Of a stretch of DNA of 64,000 bases, positions 1-8,477 are shown in pieces (positions within the stretch are counted from its first letter, which is position 1; each line of letters opens with the position of its first letter). The DNA comes from Spirosoma sp. KCTC 42546. GTDB taxonomy: Bacteria; Bacteroidota; Bacteroidia; Cytophagales; Spirosomataceae. Below the pieces are notes generated by a model. The model worked only from the letters and a program-made list of their open reading frames with translations. It searched no databases and was not told the origin of the DNA. Both the position numbers and the translations under genes were made by a program. Location of the stretch: the NCBI RefSeq assembly GCF_006965485.1, contig NZ_CP041360.1, positions 6,614,501-6,678,500 of the forward strand. Direction: 5' to 3'.

Positions 1-892
1 ACGGGCGAACAACTACTTTCCCTGCCGCAGCGGCATCCTCCACCAGTTGTTCGCGCCGTTTTTTACGAACTTTCTTTATTTTCTCTTCAAACGAAAACCG
101 GACGTACGTAATGACCAGCAACACCATCCCAACACCTATCCAGATAACTCTGTTGATCAGTTCCTGCACGTCACCCAGGCCCACCGAGCGAGTGTTTTTG
201 TCGCTGACGGTCCAGTATTTCGTAATGAGCTGGAATGGGCCGTAACCGAGGGCATCGAAATAGACTGCGAGGTGTTCGTTCTCCACGTCGCCCAGAAATG
301 TACCCGCTATCAGTTGCGCTACCAGCAACACAATAGCCCCGATAAAAGCCGTAATCGAGGAGCGCGTCAGAGCCGCCAGCATGAAAATAAACGCTCCGGC
401 CAGAAAGGTATTGGGAATGGCAAAAATCAGGAAGCTGTTCAGGTGCGCTGACCACACAATCGGACCATACCGCTCGGCGTCGGTAGCACCCGTTACCTGG
501 CCCACCCAGGTCCCGAAAATAATCCCGATCGAGATACCCAGAAACGGAATGAGTGAGACCAGGAACGAGCCAAAAAATCGCCCGGCCAGGTAATCGACTT
601 TGCGGATAGGCGACGAGAAGACTATCTGGCTGGTTTTGTACGTGAAGTCGCGGACGGCGGCACTCTGAACAAAAGCCGTGGTCATGAGCAGGGCAAAAAC
701 GCACCAGATACCATAATGGTTCTGAACAACATAGGGCGCGTTTTTATAAATATTCCCAAATGTTCCGCCAATGGTCAGGTCATCGGAAGCCCCTGCCCAG
801 GTAAACATCAGCACATTAACAAGCAGGAAAACATACACCATTGGCTGCCGAAGCCAATAGCGGATTTCAAACGTAAATATGTGTAGAAACAT
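1..892 (-). CDS. ABC-2 type transporter permease, N-terminal part (cut by window edge)
   Basis: Reading the reverse strand from the ATG at 892-890, the frame stays open for 297 codons to base 1, so the gene is partial at its C-terminus. The protein begins MFLHIFTFEIRYWLRQP and has about six hydrophobic segments (near residues 18-34, 60-78, 105-130, 152-174, 178-200 and 245-262), the layout of an ABC-2 membrane subunit. It starts 5 bases after the stop of the ATPase gene, so the two probably form one exporter encoded by one transcript. In Bacteroidota such permeases are sometimes fused to a C-terminal M1 aminopeptidase; whether that is so here lies outside the window. Substrate unknown. Confidence 0.8.
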   Translation of the reverse strand, partial: MFLHIFTFEIRYWLRQPMVYVFLLVNVLMFTWAGASDDLTIGGTFGNIYKNAPYVVQNHYGIWCVFALLMTTAFVQSAAVRDFTYKTSQIVFSSPIRKVDYLAGRFFGSFLVSLIPFLGISIGIIFGTWVGQVTGATDAERYGPIVWSAHLNSFLIFAIPNTFLAGAFIFMLAALTRSSITAFIGAIVLLVAQLIAGTFLGDVENEHLAVYFDALGYGPFQLITKYWTVSDKNTRSVGLGDVQELINRVIWIGVGMVLLVITYVRFSFEEKIKKVRKKRREQLVEDAAAAGKVVVRP

Positions 893-897
893 GGTGG

Positions 898-1797
898 TTA
901 GCTGAGTTGGAGTGTATCGGCCTGAATGGTTGAAAAGAAGACGTCTTCCAGATCAGGCTGGGCAGGTACAAACCCTTCGCCCAGCGTGGACTCGCCCGGC
1001 GTGGATTCGCTGTAGATGTGTATTAGTGGCTTACCGGCTACCAGTTTACTGGAAATAACGTTGTAATTCTGCTGGTAGGTTAGCAAGTCACTTTTAGCAA
1101 TCGACTTCTCCCAGATTTTACCGGTCAACCCCGCCACCGAATCCGTTGGCGAACCACTATACAACACGCGGCCCTGATGAATAATGGCCATGTTATTACA
1201 GAGCTCCATTACGTCCTGCACAATGTGCGTCGACAGGATCACAATCACATTCTCACCAATTTCCGACAGCAGATTATAAAAGCGGTTGCGTTCGCCGGGG
1301 TCCAGGCCCGCCGTTGGCTCATCAACAATAATCAGTTTGGGGTTCCCTATGAGTGCCTGCGCAATACCAAAGCGTTGCTTCATCCCACCCGAATAGCTGC
1401 TAACGGCTTTTTTACGATGCTCGTACAGGTTCACCCGGTGTAATAAGGCCTCCACCAGCTCTTTTCGTTCTTTTCCATTGGTAATGCCTTTCAAGACGAT
1501 GAAGTGATCCAGCAGGTCAGTAGCTGCCACTTTAGGATACACCCCAAACTCCTGCGGTAAATAACCCAGCACCCGCCGAACAGCATCCTTCTGATTCAGA
1601 ATATCGAGAGTATCCAGCATTGCCGTGCCCGTGTCGGCGTCCTGCAAGGTAGCGAGTGTCCGCATCAGCGTCGATTTACCGGCTCCATTCTGCCCCAGCA
1701 GGCCGTACATGCCCATTGGAATCGTGAGTGATACATCATCTAATGCCTTGACGCCATTAGGATAGGTCTTGGATAAGTGCTGGATAATCAGTTGCAT
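898..1797 (-). CDS. ABC transporter ATP-binding protein
   Basis: A complete 299-residue ABC ATPase. Visible motifs are the Walker A loop GQNGAGKST (residues 35-43), the signature YSGGMKQR (about 136-143), Walker B LIIVDEPTAGLD (about 156-167) and the H-loop STH near 190. The C-terminal 90 residues diverge, as is usual in the CcmA/NatA-like branch that works with ABC-2 permeases. It is the first gene of a two-gene reverse-strand unit with the permease gene. The sequence gives no clue to the substrate. Confidence 0.93.
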   Translation of the reverse strand: MQLIIQHLSKTYPNGVKALDDVSLTIPMGMYGLLGQNGAGKSTLMRTLATLQDADTGTAMLDTLDILNQKDAVRRVLGYLPQEFGVYPKVAATDLLDHFIVLKGITNGKERKELVEALLHRVNLYEHRKKAVSSYSGGMKQRFGIAQALIGNPKLIIVDEPTAGLDPGERNRFYNLLSEIGENVIVILSTHIVQDVMELCNNMAIIHQGRVLYSGSPTDSVAGLTGKIWEKSIAKSDLLTYQQNYNVISSKLVAGKPLIHIYSESTPGESTLGEGFVPAQPDLEDVFFSTIQADTLQLS

Positions 1798-1822
1798 AGC
1801 GAAGGGAGTTTACGAGTTTAAC

Positions 1823-1830
1823 CAAATATA
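1823..1830 (-). promoter_or_regulatory. Candidate -7 promoter box for the ABC transporter genes
   Basis: The reverse strand reads TATATTTG, a perfect match to the Bacteroidota -7 consensus TAnnTTTG, 26 bases upstream of the ATPase start codon. No convincing -33 TTG box is visible at the usual spacing, so this is a candidate only. Confidence 0.35.
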
Positions 1831-2270
1831 AGAACCGGTCTGTAAACCGATGCCTTTTTAGGTTAAATGGTTGTAAACCCATCCAACTGGTTTCGAGGCA
1901 CGCTATTAAGCCGTATTCGTACAGTCTTCAGTTGAACCCCTTGACCCGTAAATCTTCATCCCGAACGTTGACGAGAGCCCAACTTTTAGTTACTAAAAAA
2001 TAAATAAGTTATGTAATTTCTATTTTAGAGAGACAGCCTATAGGCATCAAATCATATCCTACTTGCCTGTATAAGTGTGTAGACTGCTTTATATGACTAC
2101 CTCTTATGAATGGCACTTGTATACACCATTAGGGTAAAAAACTTACTATAACACTACTTTTTTTATTATCTTTCAACAGAAATACGCGTTATAGACCCAG
2201 TCAGGTCAAGTAATAAAGCATGGGTTAACGCCCATCACATTATTTAATTTTAATCTAATCATCTGTTGTC

Positions 2271-2278
2271 TATTTTTG
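2271..2278 (+). promoter_or_regulatory. Candidate -7 promoter box for the stressosome operon
   Basis: TATTTTTG matches TAnnTTTG exactly and lies 28 bases before the ATG at 2306, a fitting leader length. The TTG at 2276 inside this box would be an alternative start for the RsbR-like gene, but that is less likely than the ATG. The -33 region (around 2248-2251) is T-rich without a clear TTG. Confidence 0.4.
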
Positions 2279-2305
2279 CCTGTTTTCTCCTTCCCATCTT
2301 TACCA

Positions 2306-3172
2306 ATGGCTACAACAATAACGGAGTTACTAAAAAAGAACAAAGCCCAGTTACTTGACAACTGGCTTCAGAAACAATTAGTGAGTGAAAGTCTTCGGGA
2401 CGATTTGATGACGAATGACGAATTGCGGGCGCAATCGGAGGAGTTGATCAGTGCATTGGCCAAGGCCATTACAGATGAAAATATAACCCAGGTCGATTCG
2501 ACAGATTTCGATGAAGTGTTCGAAATTCTGTCGGCCGTTTCAATGTCACGCGCCAGACAGGGGTTTTCTCCCCGCGAAACAGGTCTGTATATCTTCGGTT
2601 TAAAAGAGGCCATTATCGACTTGCTCCAGCAGCATATACCCGATAATCCGATGCAGCTATTTACCGAGAGCCAGAAACTAAACAGGCTTCTGGATAATTT
2701 CGGCGTCATTACGTTCGAGACGTTTATTAAAGGCCGTGAGGAAGTTATTTTCCGACAGACCGAAGAAATCAGTGATATCTCTACGCCAGTTATTCAGATA
2801 TGGGAAGGCATTCTGGCACTCCCCATTATTGGCACGCTAGACAGTTCCCGCACACAGGTTGTGATGGAAAACCTGCTGCAGAAGATTGTGGATACCGGGA
2901 GTAGTATTGCCATTCTCGATATATCTGGGGTACCCGCCGTCGATTCGCTGGTAGCGCAGCATTTGATCAAGACAGTTAGTGCCACGCGTTTAATGGGAGC
3001 CGATTGTATCATCAGTGGCATCCGGCCCGAGATCGCACAAACGGTGGTTCACCTGGGTATCGACCTATCCAACATCATTACCAAAGCGTCGTTGGCCAGC
3101 GCCCTCAAGCATGCCTTTAGCATGCACCGGCTGCTGGTTAAGCGGGCAGATACGGATAAGTCTATACGTTAA
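2306..3172 (+). CDS. RsbR-like stressosome scaffold protein with STAS domain
   Basis: 288 residues. Residues 1-150 form an all-helical N-terminal domain like the non-haem globin-like sensor half of RsbR proteins; residues about 158-275 are a STAS domain. The STAS part closely resembles Bacillus RsbRA: DISGVPAVDS (205-214) places Ser214 where RsbRA has phospho-Thr171, and GIRPEIAQT (238-246) places Thr246 at its phospho-Thr205. RsbR and RsbS build the cytoplasmic stressosome that holds RsbT until stress triggers phosphorylation. First gene of the operon; the RsbS gene follows after 12 bases. Start taken at the ATG rather than the TTG 30 bases upstream because the extra ten residues look non-coding. 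Confidence 0.88.
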   Translation: MATTITELLKKNKAQLLDNWLQKQLVSESLRDDLMTNDELRAQSEELISALAKAITDENITQVDSTDFDEVFEILSAVSMSRARQGFSPRETGLYIFGLKEAIIDLLQQHIPDNPMQLFTESQKLNRLLDNFGVITFETFIKGREEVIFRQTEEISDISTPVIQIWEGILALPIIGTLDSSRTQVVMENLLQKIVDTGSSIAILDISGVPAVDSLVAQHLIKTVSATRLMGADCIISGIRPEIAQTVVHLGIDLSNIITKASLASALKHAFSMHRLLVKRADTDKSIR

Positions 3173-3184
3173 CGCGCGCTACCT

Positions 3185-3586
3185 ATGGAAAAAATACCTA
3201 TCCTCCGAATGGGTCCCTTTCTGCTGGTCACCATTCAGGTTGATTTATATGACCGGCTGGCGTTAAACCTGGAGACTGATTTGATCGGTATGGTCCACAA
3301 AACAGGAGCACGGGGTGTACTGATCGATATTTCGGCCGTATCAATTGTCGACTCGTTCATGGGTCGGATTTTAGGCAATATTGCCAGTATGACTCGGGTG
3401 CTGGATGCCGAAACCGTTGTGGTTGGTATGCAGCCAGCCGTAGCTATTACCCTGATCGAATTAGGATTATCACTCAGTGGCGTGTACACCGCACTCGACG
3501 TAGAACGAGGGATGAGTCTGTTGCAAACAAAGCTTGGCCCAACTGACGAACTAGCGGATGACGACGATGCTGACGATACTGAATAA
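3185..3586 (+). CDS. RsbS-like STAS-domain stressosome protein
   Basis: 133 residues, a single STAS domain of nearly the same length as Bacillus RsbS plus a short acidic tail (ADDDDADDTE). It shares with RsbS the opening KIPIL, the segment IVDSFMGRILG with Ser57 at the phospho-Ser59 site, and the stretch QPAVAITLIELG. In the known system RsbS is the core scaffold protein that RsbT phosphorylates to free itself. The gene end overlaps the next reading frame by 29 bases, which indicates translational coupling and fixed stoichiometry. Confidence 0.9.
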   Translation: MEKIPILRMGPFLLVTIQVDLYDRLALNLETDLIGMVHKTGARGVLIDISAVSIVDSFMGRILGNIASMTRVLDAETVVVGMQPAVAITLIELGLSLSGVYTALDVERGMSLLQTKLGPTDELADDDDADDTE

Positions 3587-3980
3587 AGACAGTATGGCCA
3601 TTACCCGGGAGCAGGATGTTGTTCCGTGTCGTAATCGCGTAAAAGAAGTAGCCGTAAAAATTGGAATGGGCCTTGTTAACCAAACGAAGCTCATTACAGC
3701 CGCCAGTGAGTTAGCCCGAAACATGCTTCGTTACGCCAATGGTGGCGAGGTACTGATTGAAGTGGTTAGCAAAGGGCGCGAGTCGGGCGTACGCTTGACC
3801 TTCACAGATAAGGGACCCGGTATTGCCGATATTAGCCTGGCCATGCAGGATGGCTATTCTACCGGAAAAAGCCTGGGTTTAGGGTTACCCGGTACCAAAC
3901 GGCTGGTGAACGAGTTTGACCTTAAAAGTACGCTTGGACAGGGAACAACAATTACCATTTTAAAATGGAAGAATGGATAA
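3558..3980 (+). CDS. RsbT-like serine/threonine kinase (anti-sigma-factor type ATPase)
   Basis: 140 residues of GHKL-type ATPase. Visible are the N-box ASELARNMLRYA, the G1 box DKGPGI and the G2/lid GLGLPGTKRL, all very like Bacillus RsbT, which phosphorylates RsbS and RsbR and then activates a partner phosphatase. It overlaps the RsbS gene by 29 bases and the next gene by 8. Three in-frame ATGs (3558, 3567, 3594) could be the start; conserved sequence begins near the third, so the true protein may be up to 12 residues shorter. Confidence 0.88.
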   Translation: MTTMLTILNKDSMAITREQDVVPCRNRVKEVAVKIGMGLVNQTKLITAASELARNMLRYANGGEVLIEVVSKGRESGVRLTFTDKGPGIADISLAMQDGYSTGKSLGLGLPGTKRLVNEFDLKSTLGQGTTITILKWKNG

Positions 3981-5013
3981 CTCCGCATACGTACGATTTC
4001 AGGCCCCCGACCGGAGTTATTTAGCTCTATTAAAAAAAGGAATCAATCAAATTGCAATACAGGCTGGTTTTCAGCACCAGCGACTTAGTGAAATAGACTT
4101 AATTGTGGCCGAAATGGCGTCAAACCTGATCAAACATGGTGGAGGGGGTGATCTGTTTGTGCAACATTTTCAATCCACTACGCAGTCGGGTATTGAACTC
4201 ATCAGCATAGATAACGGTCCTGGTATGGCCGACGCCACCAAAATGGTCAGGGATGGCGTATCTACTACCAGCACGCTGGGTCATGGATTAGGGTCTATTA
4301 ATCGCCTGGCCGATCAGGTGCAGATTTATTCAATGAAAGGCTGGGGCACGATCCTTCTGGCTCGTATTTTCCTGAACCCGACTAATGCGCCTATTCCTGA
4401 ACGGGCTTCCGGGTTTGATTTTCGCTCGTTGCTGGTTGCCAAACCGGGTGAGACGTTGTGTGGCGATGGCTGTTATTTAAAAATGACGCCCAGCCACATC
4501 AAGTTGTTTCTGGGCGACGGCTTAGGCCACGGTCCTGAAGCCTATGCGGCCGTACAAACCGCTATTACGGCCTTCCGCCATTGTCCAGATCACCGCCCAG
4601 TCGATATTATACGGTATATGCACCGTTCAGTAACTAAAACCCGCGGATTGGTTGGTTCTGTTGTTGTTTACGATGTAGCTAGCCAGCGATGGAATTGGTG
4701 TGGTGTCGGCAATATTTCAACCCGGCTCAGTGGGGCAATGGCCTCCAAAAATTTTCTGTCTTATAACGGAATTATTGGTATGAATTTGCCGGCTACCATG
4801 AACGACCACACCCTGCCTTTTGAACGGGGTCAGTTGTTAATTATGTGTTCGGATGGGTTGCAATCGCGCTGGGACCACACCCGGTATCCGTTCATTCATC
4901 GGTATGATTTAACGATCCTGGCTGCCGCTTTATATAAAGATTATTCCCGACAAACGGACGACACCTCCGTATTTGTTGGGCGTGCTCATGGAGATCATGG
5001 AGGAATTAGTTAG
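3973..5013 (+). CDS. Fused RsbT-like ATPase and SpoIIE/RsbX-type PP2C phosphatase
   Basis: 346 residues in two halves. Residues 1-130 are a second GHKL ATPase (N-box EMASNLIKH, G1 DNGPGM, G2 GHGLGSI). Residues about 150-346 are a PP2C/SpoIIE-type phosphatase with the metal-site motifs GDGCY and GDGLGHGPEA and a late CSDGL. In Bacillus, RsbX is a separate phosphatase that resets phosphorylated RsbS and RsbR; here a kinase-like and a phosphatase module are joined, suggesting one switch protein. It overlaps its neighbours by 8 and 26 bases. That it resets the stressosome encoded beside it is inference. Confidence 0.85.
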   Translation: MDNSAYVRFQAPDRSYLALLKKGINQIAIQAGFQHQRLSEIDLIVAEMASNLIKHGGGGDLFVQHFQSTTQSGIELISIDNGPGMADATKMVRDGVSTTSTLGHGLGSINRLADQVQIYSMKGWGTILLARIFLNPTNAPIPERASGFDFRSLLVAKPGETLCGDGCYLKMTPSHIKLFLGDGLGHGPEAYAAVQTAITAFRHCPDHRPVDIIRYMHRSVTKTRGLVGSVVVYDVASQRWNWCGVGNISTRLSGAMASKNFLSYNGIIGMNLPATMNDHTLPFERGQLLIMCSDGLQSRWDHTRYPFIHRYDLTILAAALYKDYSRQTDDTSVFVGRAHGDHGGIS

Positions 5014-6679
5014 GATTTCGCTCGATAATGAGATGGACCTGATTCTGGCCCACAAACGGGCCATGAAACTGGTGGAACTGGTTGGTTTATCTCTAGCGGC
5101 TCAAACTACGTTTGCTACGGCTGTCTCGGAGGTTGCCCGCTATGCCATTGAGCAGGGTACGGGTCCTCTGTTAACCCTATGTACCGACCGATCGCGTGGT
5201 CATCAGTACTTAGTGGCCATTATTGAGGATAAGAATCTTCCTGTAGCCAATCCACTCAATCAGAGCCTGTTATATGCTCAGCGATTGGTGGAGAAGATGG
5301 AAATAACCAATACAGGCAAAGGGGGTAAAATCATACTATACTACAGCCTGCCAACGTCACGGAAATTAAGCGGAGAGCAAATTGACCAGTGGCGCGCTCA
5401 ATTCGATGCCAATCAACCGCTATCCGCTTATGATGAGATTAAGCGGAAAAATGAGCAGTTACAGGAGTTGGCTTTACGCCTACAGGCAAGTGAGCAGCAT
5501 TACCAGCGGGTAACCAACTCGTTGCCACTACTCATTTTTACGGCTAATCAGGCAGGCCAGTTGCTCTACGCCAATACCTGGCTGACCGACCTTACCGGGC
5601 ATTCGCTCCAATCCATCAATCAGACCAAATGGGCTAAAATTATTCATCCAGACGACTATGATGACTTCTGGGCATTATGGGCTAAGCAGGCGGCCAACTA
5701 TTTGCCATTTCAGTATGAATGTAGGCTGCGAGATGCCACGACTCAATCATACCTGTGGCATCTTTTTACAGCCCAACCCGTAAAAAGTGAGGCCGATAAA
5801 GTAGCGGCCTGGACGGGCTTTGTGGTCAATATAGACGCACAGAAGCTTGTGGAGCAAACCATTCGGCACAATGAGGAGTTGGCCCAGGCAAAAGCAAAAT
5901 TGGAGCAATCGCAACATGAATTAGAATCGACCGTTCGCGAATTGAACCGGAGCAATGAAGACCTAAGCCAGTTTGCCTACATTGCCAGTCATGATTTGCA
6001 GGAGCCACTGCGCAAAATTCAGCAGTTTGGCGATCTCCTCCAGAGCCGTGACAGTGATTTATCGGGCGAATCCCGAACCTATTTAAGCCGAATGCAATCG
6101 GCCGCCAGCCGTATGTCGGTGCTGATCAAAGATTTATTGAGTTTCTCCCGCCTTTCTACCCGTCGTGAAACGCCTACGTTTGTAACCCTTACAAGTCTGG
6201 TGAACAATTGCCTGGAGAACTTATCCTTTGTTATCGAAGAAACACAAGCCCAAATCCAAGTGCATGCCCTGCCCACCATTGAGGGAGAAGCGTCACAGCT
6301 TGGTCAATTATTTCAAAACTTACTGAGCAATGCCCTAAAGTTCCACCGAGCGGGTATTCCTCCTCACATCTATATTAAGTCAGAGGAAATAACAGCTGAC
6401 CAGTTGCCACACGCGGTAAAACCAGCCAGACAATCGGCGGTCTATCATAAAATTGAAATCAGCGACAATGGAATTGGTTTCGATGAAAAATACCTGGACC
6501 GCATTTTTCAGGTTTTCCAGCGATTGCATGGCAAAAATGAGTTTGCAGGAACAGGAGTTGGCCTAGCCATTTGCCAAAAAGTAGCCACGAACCACGGGGG
6601 AGCGATTACAGCCATCAGCCAACTCGGCGAAGGAGCCACCTTTCAGGTTTATTTGCCCGTAGCCAGTACTATTAACTAA
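4988..6679 (+). CDS. Cytoplasmic PAS sensor histidine kinase with decayed RsbT-like N-terminal domain
   Basis: 563 residues, no membrane segment. Residues 1-115 resemble an RsbT-type ATPase, but the N-box reads SEVARYAIE (Tyr where Asn binds metal) and no DxGxG motif follows, so ATP binding there is doubtful. A helical linker leads to a PAS domain (about 168-285), a coiled coil, a HisKA domain with FAYIASHDLQEPLRKI (His335), and a catalytic domain with NLLSNALKF, DNGIGF and GTGVGLAI. Last gene of the stressosome operon, overlapping the previous gene by 26 bases; no response regulator is adjacent. It probably carries stressosome output to a phosphorelay. Start chosen at the ATG of MEIMEEL; an upstream TTG at 4973 is possible. 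Confidence 0.87.
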   Translation: MEIMEELVRISLDNEMDLILAHKRAMKLVELVGLSLAAQTTFATAVSEVARYAIEQGTGPLLTLCTDRSRGHQYLVAIIEDKNLPVANPLNQSLLYAQRLVEKMEITNTGKGGKIILYYSLPTSRKLSGEQIDQWRAQFDANQPLSAYDEIKRKNEQLQELALRLQASEQHYQRVTNSLPLLIFTANQAGQLLYANTWLTDLTGHSLQSINQTKWAKIIHPDDYDDFWALWAKQAANYLPFQYECRLRDATTQSYLWHLFTAQPVKSEADKVAAWTGFVVNIDAQKLVEQTIRHNEELAQAKAKLEQSQHELESTVRELNRSNEDLSQFAYIASHDLQEPLRKIQQFGDLLQSRDSDLSGESRTYLSRMQSAASRMSVLIKDLLSFSRLSTRRETPTFVTLTSLVNNCLENLSFVIEETQAQIQVHALPTIEGEASQLGQLFQNLLSNALKFHRAGIPPHIYIKSEEITADQLPHAVKPARQSAVYHKIEISDNGIGFDEKYLDRIFQVFQRLHGKNEFAGTGVGLAICQKVATNHGGAITAISQLGEGATFQVYLPVASTIN

Positions 6680-6743
6680 GGGACTTAGGCAGTATGGCTA
6701 TCATCAGCCCAGCGTAAACTGGGTAGATGCCCGTTCTGTATTC

Positions 6744-8450
6744 TCACTTCTGCTTCGTTAAGGCGTATAGCCCTTTATCACCATACTGGCTAACATCTTT
6801 CAGCTTTGTTTCGAAGTCACGGGTCTTTTCGGCGTCCCCTTTTTGGGTGTATAGGTTCACTAACCCATAATAAACATAACCACTCTTCGGAAAGCGCTTT
6901 AATAAGCTCTGATACGTATCGGCAGCCTTATCCCAGTTACCAGCTTTCTCATAGGTCCGCGCCAGACTTATCGCTACCGGTCGTGAATAAAGCGGAGGCT
7001 CTCCGTAGCCTAATTCCAGTTCCTGTTTCTGAGCTTTCTCCAAAAATGGTATCGCCTGATTATATTTTCCCTGATCACGTTTAATACAGCCTTGTAATTC
7101 CAGCGATGCCGTGTTCAACGCATTTTGGTAGAATTTATTGAGCGTACTGTCCTTTCCACTCTGATGTTCATTCCGCCATAAAAATGCATCCAGGCTGTTC
7201 GAATAGGCAATCGCATCCGGGAGCTTGTTCTTGGCCAGTGCATCCATGCCTTTCACAAAAAATAATAGCCCGTTTTTATAATCCATATTCGCAATACTGT
7301 ACATCGTGTCTTTGTCCTGCACCATTTCTAACTGCGCAGCCGCCCGATCCCAATAGCCAAACGCCATCTCCATTTTGGCGGGTGCCAGAATTCCCTGACT
7401 AAAAAATGTGCCATCATAAATCTTTTTACGGCTTTTGGATATGGGCATATTTTTTAGTTTCTCGGCATAATACAGCCCCTCCTTGTGCCGACCATCGTGC
7501 GCACAGTTCGCAATCAGGTAATTGATATTGTGGATGTAATTCCAGTTATCGACCTCTTGAATACCTTCCCTTTTCATATAAGCCGAGTCGGTTTTTACAG
7601 CGGCTACGAAGGTATCGTGCGCTTTTTTGTAATCGCCAACCCGGTTGTAAATATGGCCCGGCATGTGCACAATATGCCCTGAGGTGGGCGCGAGCGATGT
7701 TAGTACGTCGGCACTTTTGAGCGCCTGCTCAGGGCAACAATGCTCCATCAGGTGAATCCAGTAATGATGGAACGCATGATTTTGAGGCTCCGTTCGCTGC
7801 ACATCCCGCAACAGAAATTCGCTGTAGAGCTGCCCTTCGTTGGGCTTTAACTCTGTATCGAAACCACTCATCTTAGCCAGGGCCAGAAACAGTTTGGCGT
7901 CAATATCATCGGGAAATTTATGGACGATCAACTCATATTTTTTGATGATTTCCGGGTAGGCTTTTTCCTTAAGCGAATCGCCTAAAATGGCCATTTCGGC
8001 GTACAGTTTCTCGTGTTCTGTTGCCTTCTTTACCAGTGTTTTTAGCTTTTTGGCCGCTATCTTTTTGTTGGCGGCATAGATACTATCCTCGTCCGCGCCC
8101 GCCGTTTGCAGCAATCCCCAATACGGCATAATAGCGGTTGAGTCCTGGTGAATGGCTTCTTTAAACGCCCGGTAAGCCTCTAGATCCCAGAAATCGTGCA
8201 GCAAGGAAAGTCCTTGATTGAAGTATTGCTGGGCTTTTTCGGACTTGGTTTCAATCGTCAGTTTCGATTGCCCAACACCGGTCATCAGCTTAGGGGGTGG
8301 CAAGTTATGAATGTACACATTCTGCGCCCTCGACGCCTGCATATGGGCGAGGTGATTGTGATTCGTTTTGGTGTCATCCACGTGATGATCATGCTGGGCA
8401 TAACTCACAATGGATGTAAATAAACAGAAGAGGAAGGATAGATTCTTCAT
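6744..8450 (-). CDS. Exported tetratricopeptide-repeat protein
   Basis: 568 residues. A signal peptide (MKNLSFLFCLFTSIVSYAQ) is followed by a histidine-rich stretch (residues about 20-36) that could bind metal. The remainder is helical with TPR-like repeats, clearest at residues 75-110 (QYFNQGLSLLHDFWDLEAYRAF region) and in the last 150 residues, where repeats end ...KAADTYQSLLKRFPKSGYVYYGL. It resembles widespread periplasmic TPR proteins of Bacteroidota without assigned function. It lies 27 bases downstream of the esterase gene on the same strand, suggesting co-transcription. Confidence 0.75.
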   Translation of the reverse strand: MKNLSFLFCLFTSIVSYAQHDHHVDDTKTNHNHLAHMQASRAQNVYIHNLPPPKLMTGVGQSKLTIETKSEKAQQYFNQGLSLLHDFWDLEAYRAFKEAIHQDSTAIMPYWGLLQTAGADEDSIYAANKKIAAKKLKTLVKKATEHEKLYAEMAILGDSLKEKAYPEIIKKYELIVHKFPDDIDAKLFLALAKMSGFDTELKPNEGQLYSEFLLRDVQRTEPQNHAFHHYWIHLMEHCCPEQALKSADVLTSLAPTSGHIVHMPGHIYNRVGDYKKAHDTFVAAVKTDSAYMKREGIQEVDNWNYIHNINYLIANCAHDGRHKEGLYYAEKLKNMPISKSRKKIYDGTFFSQGILAPAKMEMAFGYWDRAAAQLEMVQDKDTMYSIANMDYKNGLLFFVKGMDALAKNKLPDAIAYSNSLDAFLWRNEHQSGKDSTLNKFYQNALNTASLELQGCIKRDQGKYNQAIPFLEKAQKQELELGYGEPPLYSRPVAISLARTYEKAGNWDKAADTYQSLLKRFPKSGYVYYGLVNLYTQKGDAEKTRDFETKLKDVSQYGDKGLYALTKQK

Positions 8451-8477
8451 GTTGGTCTCGGTTTGGTGTAGATCAAC

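Larger units (their letters stand above)
1798..2305. other. Intergenic region between divergent ABC and stressosome operons
   Basis: About 500 AT-rich bases with no plausible gene on either strand; the longest frames are some ten to twenty codons. It should hold the promoters of both divergent operons (candidate -7 boxes at 1823-1830 reverse and 2271-2278 forward). I see no clear long inverted repeat or RNA gene in it. Confidence 0.6.

Noticed and set aside
171..704. Open frame of 177 codons on the reverse strand
   Set aside because: It lies in another frame of the ABC permease gene, whose correct frame shows membrane segments and runs 1-892.
6708..6723. CCCAG/CTGGG hairpin between the convergent kinase and TPR genes as terminator
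   Set aside because: The stem has only five pairs and no T-run, too weak to call.
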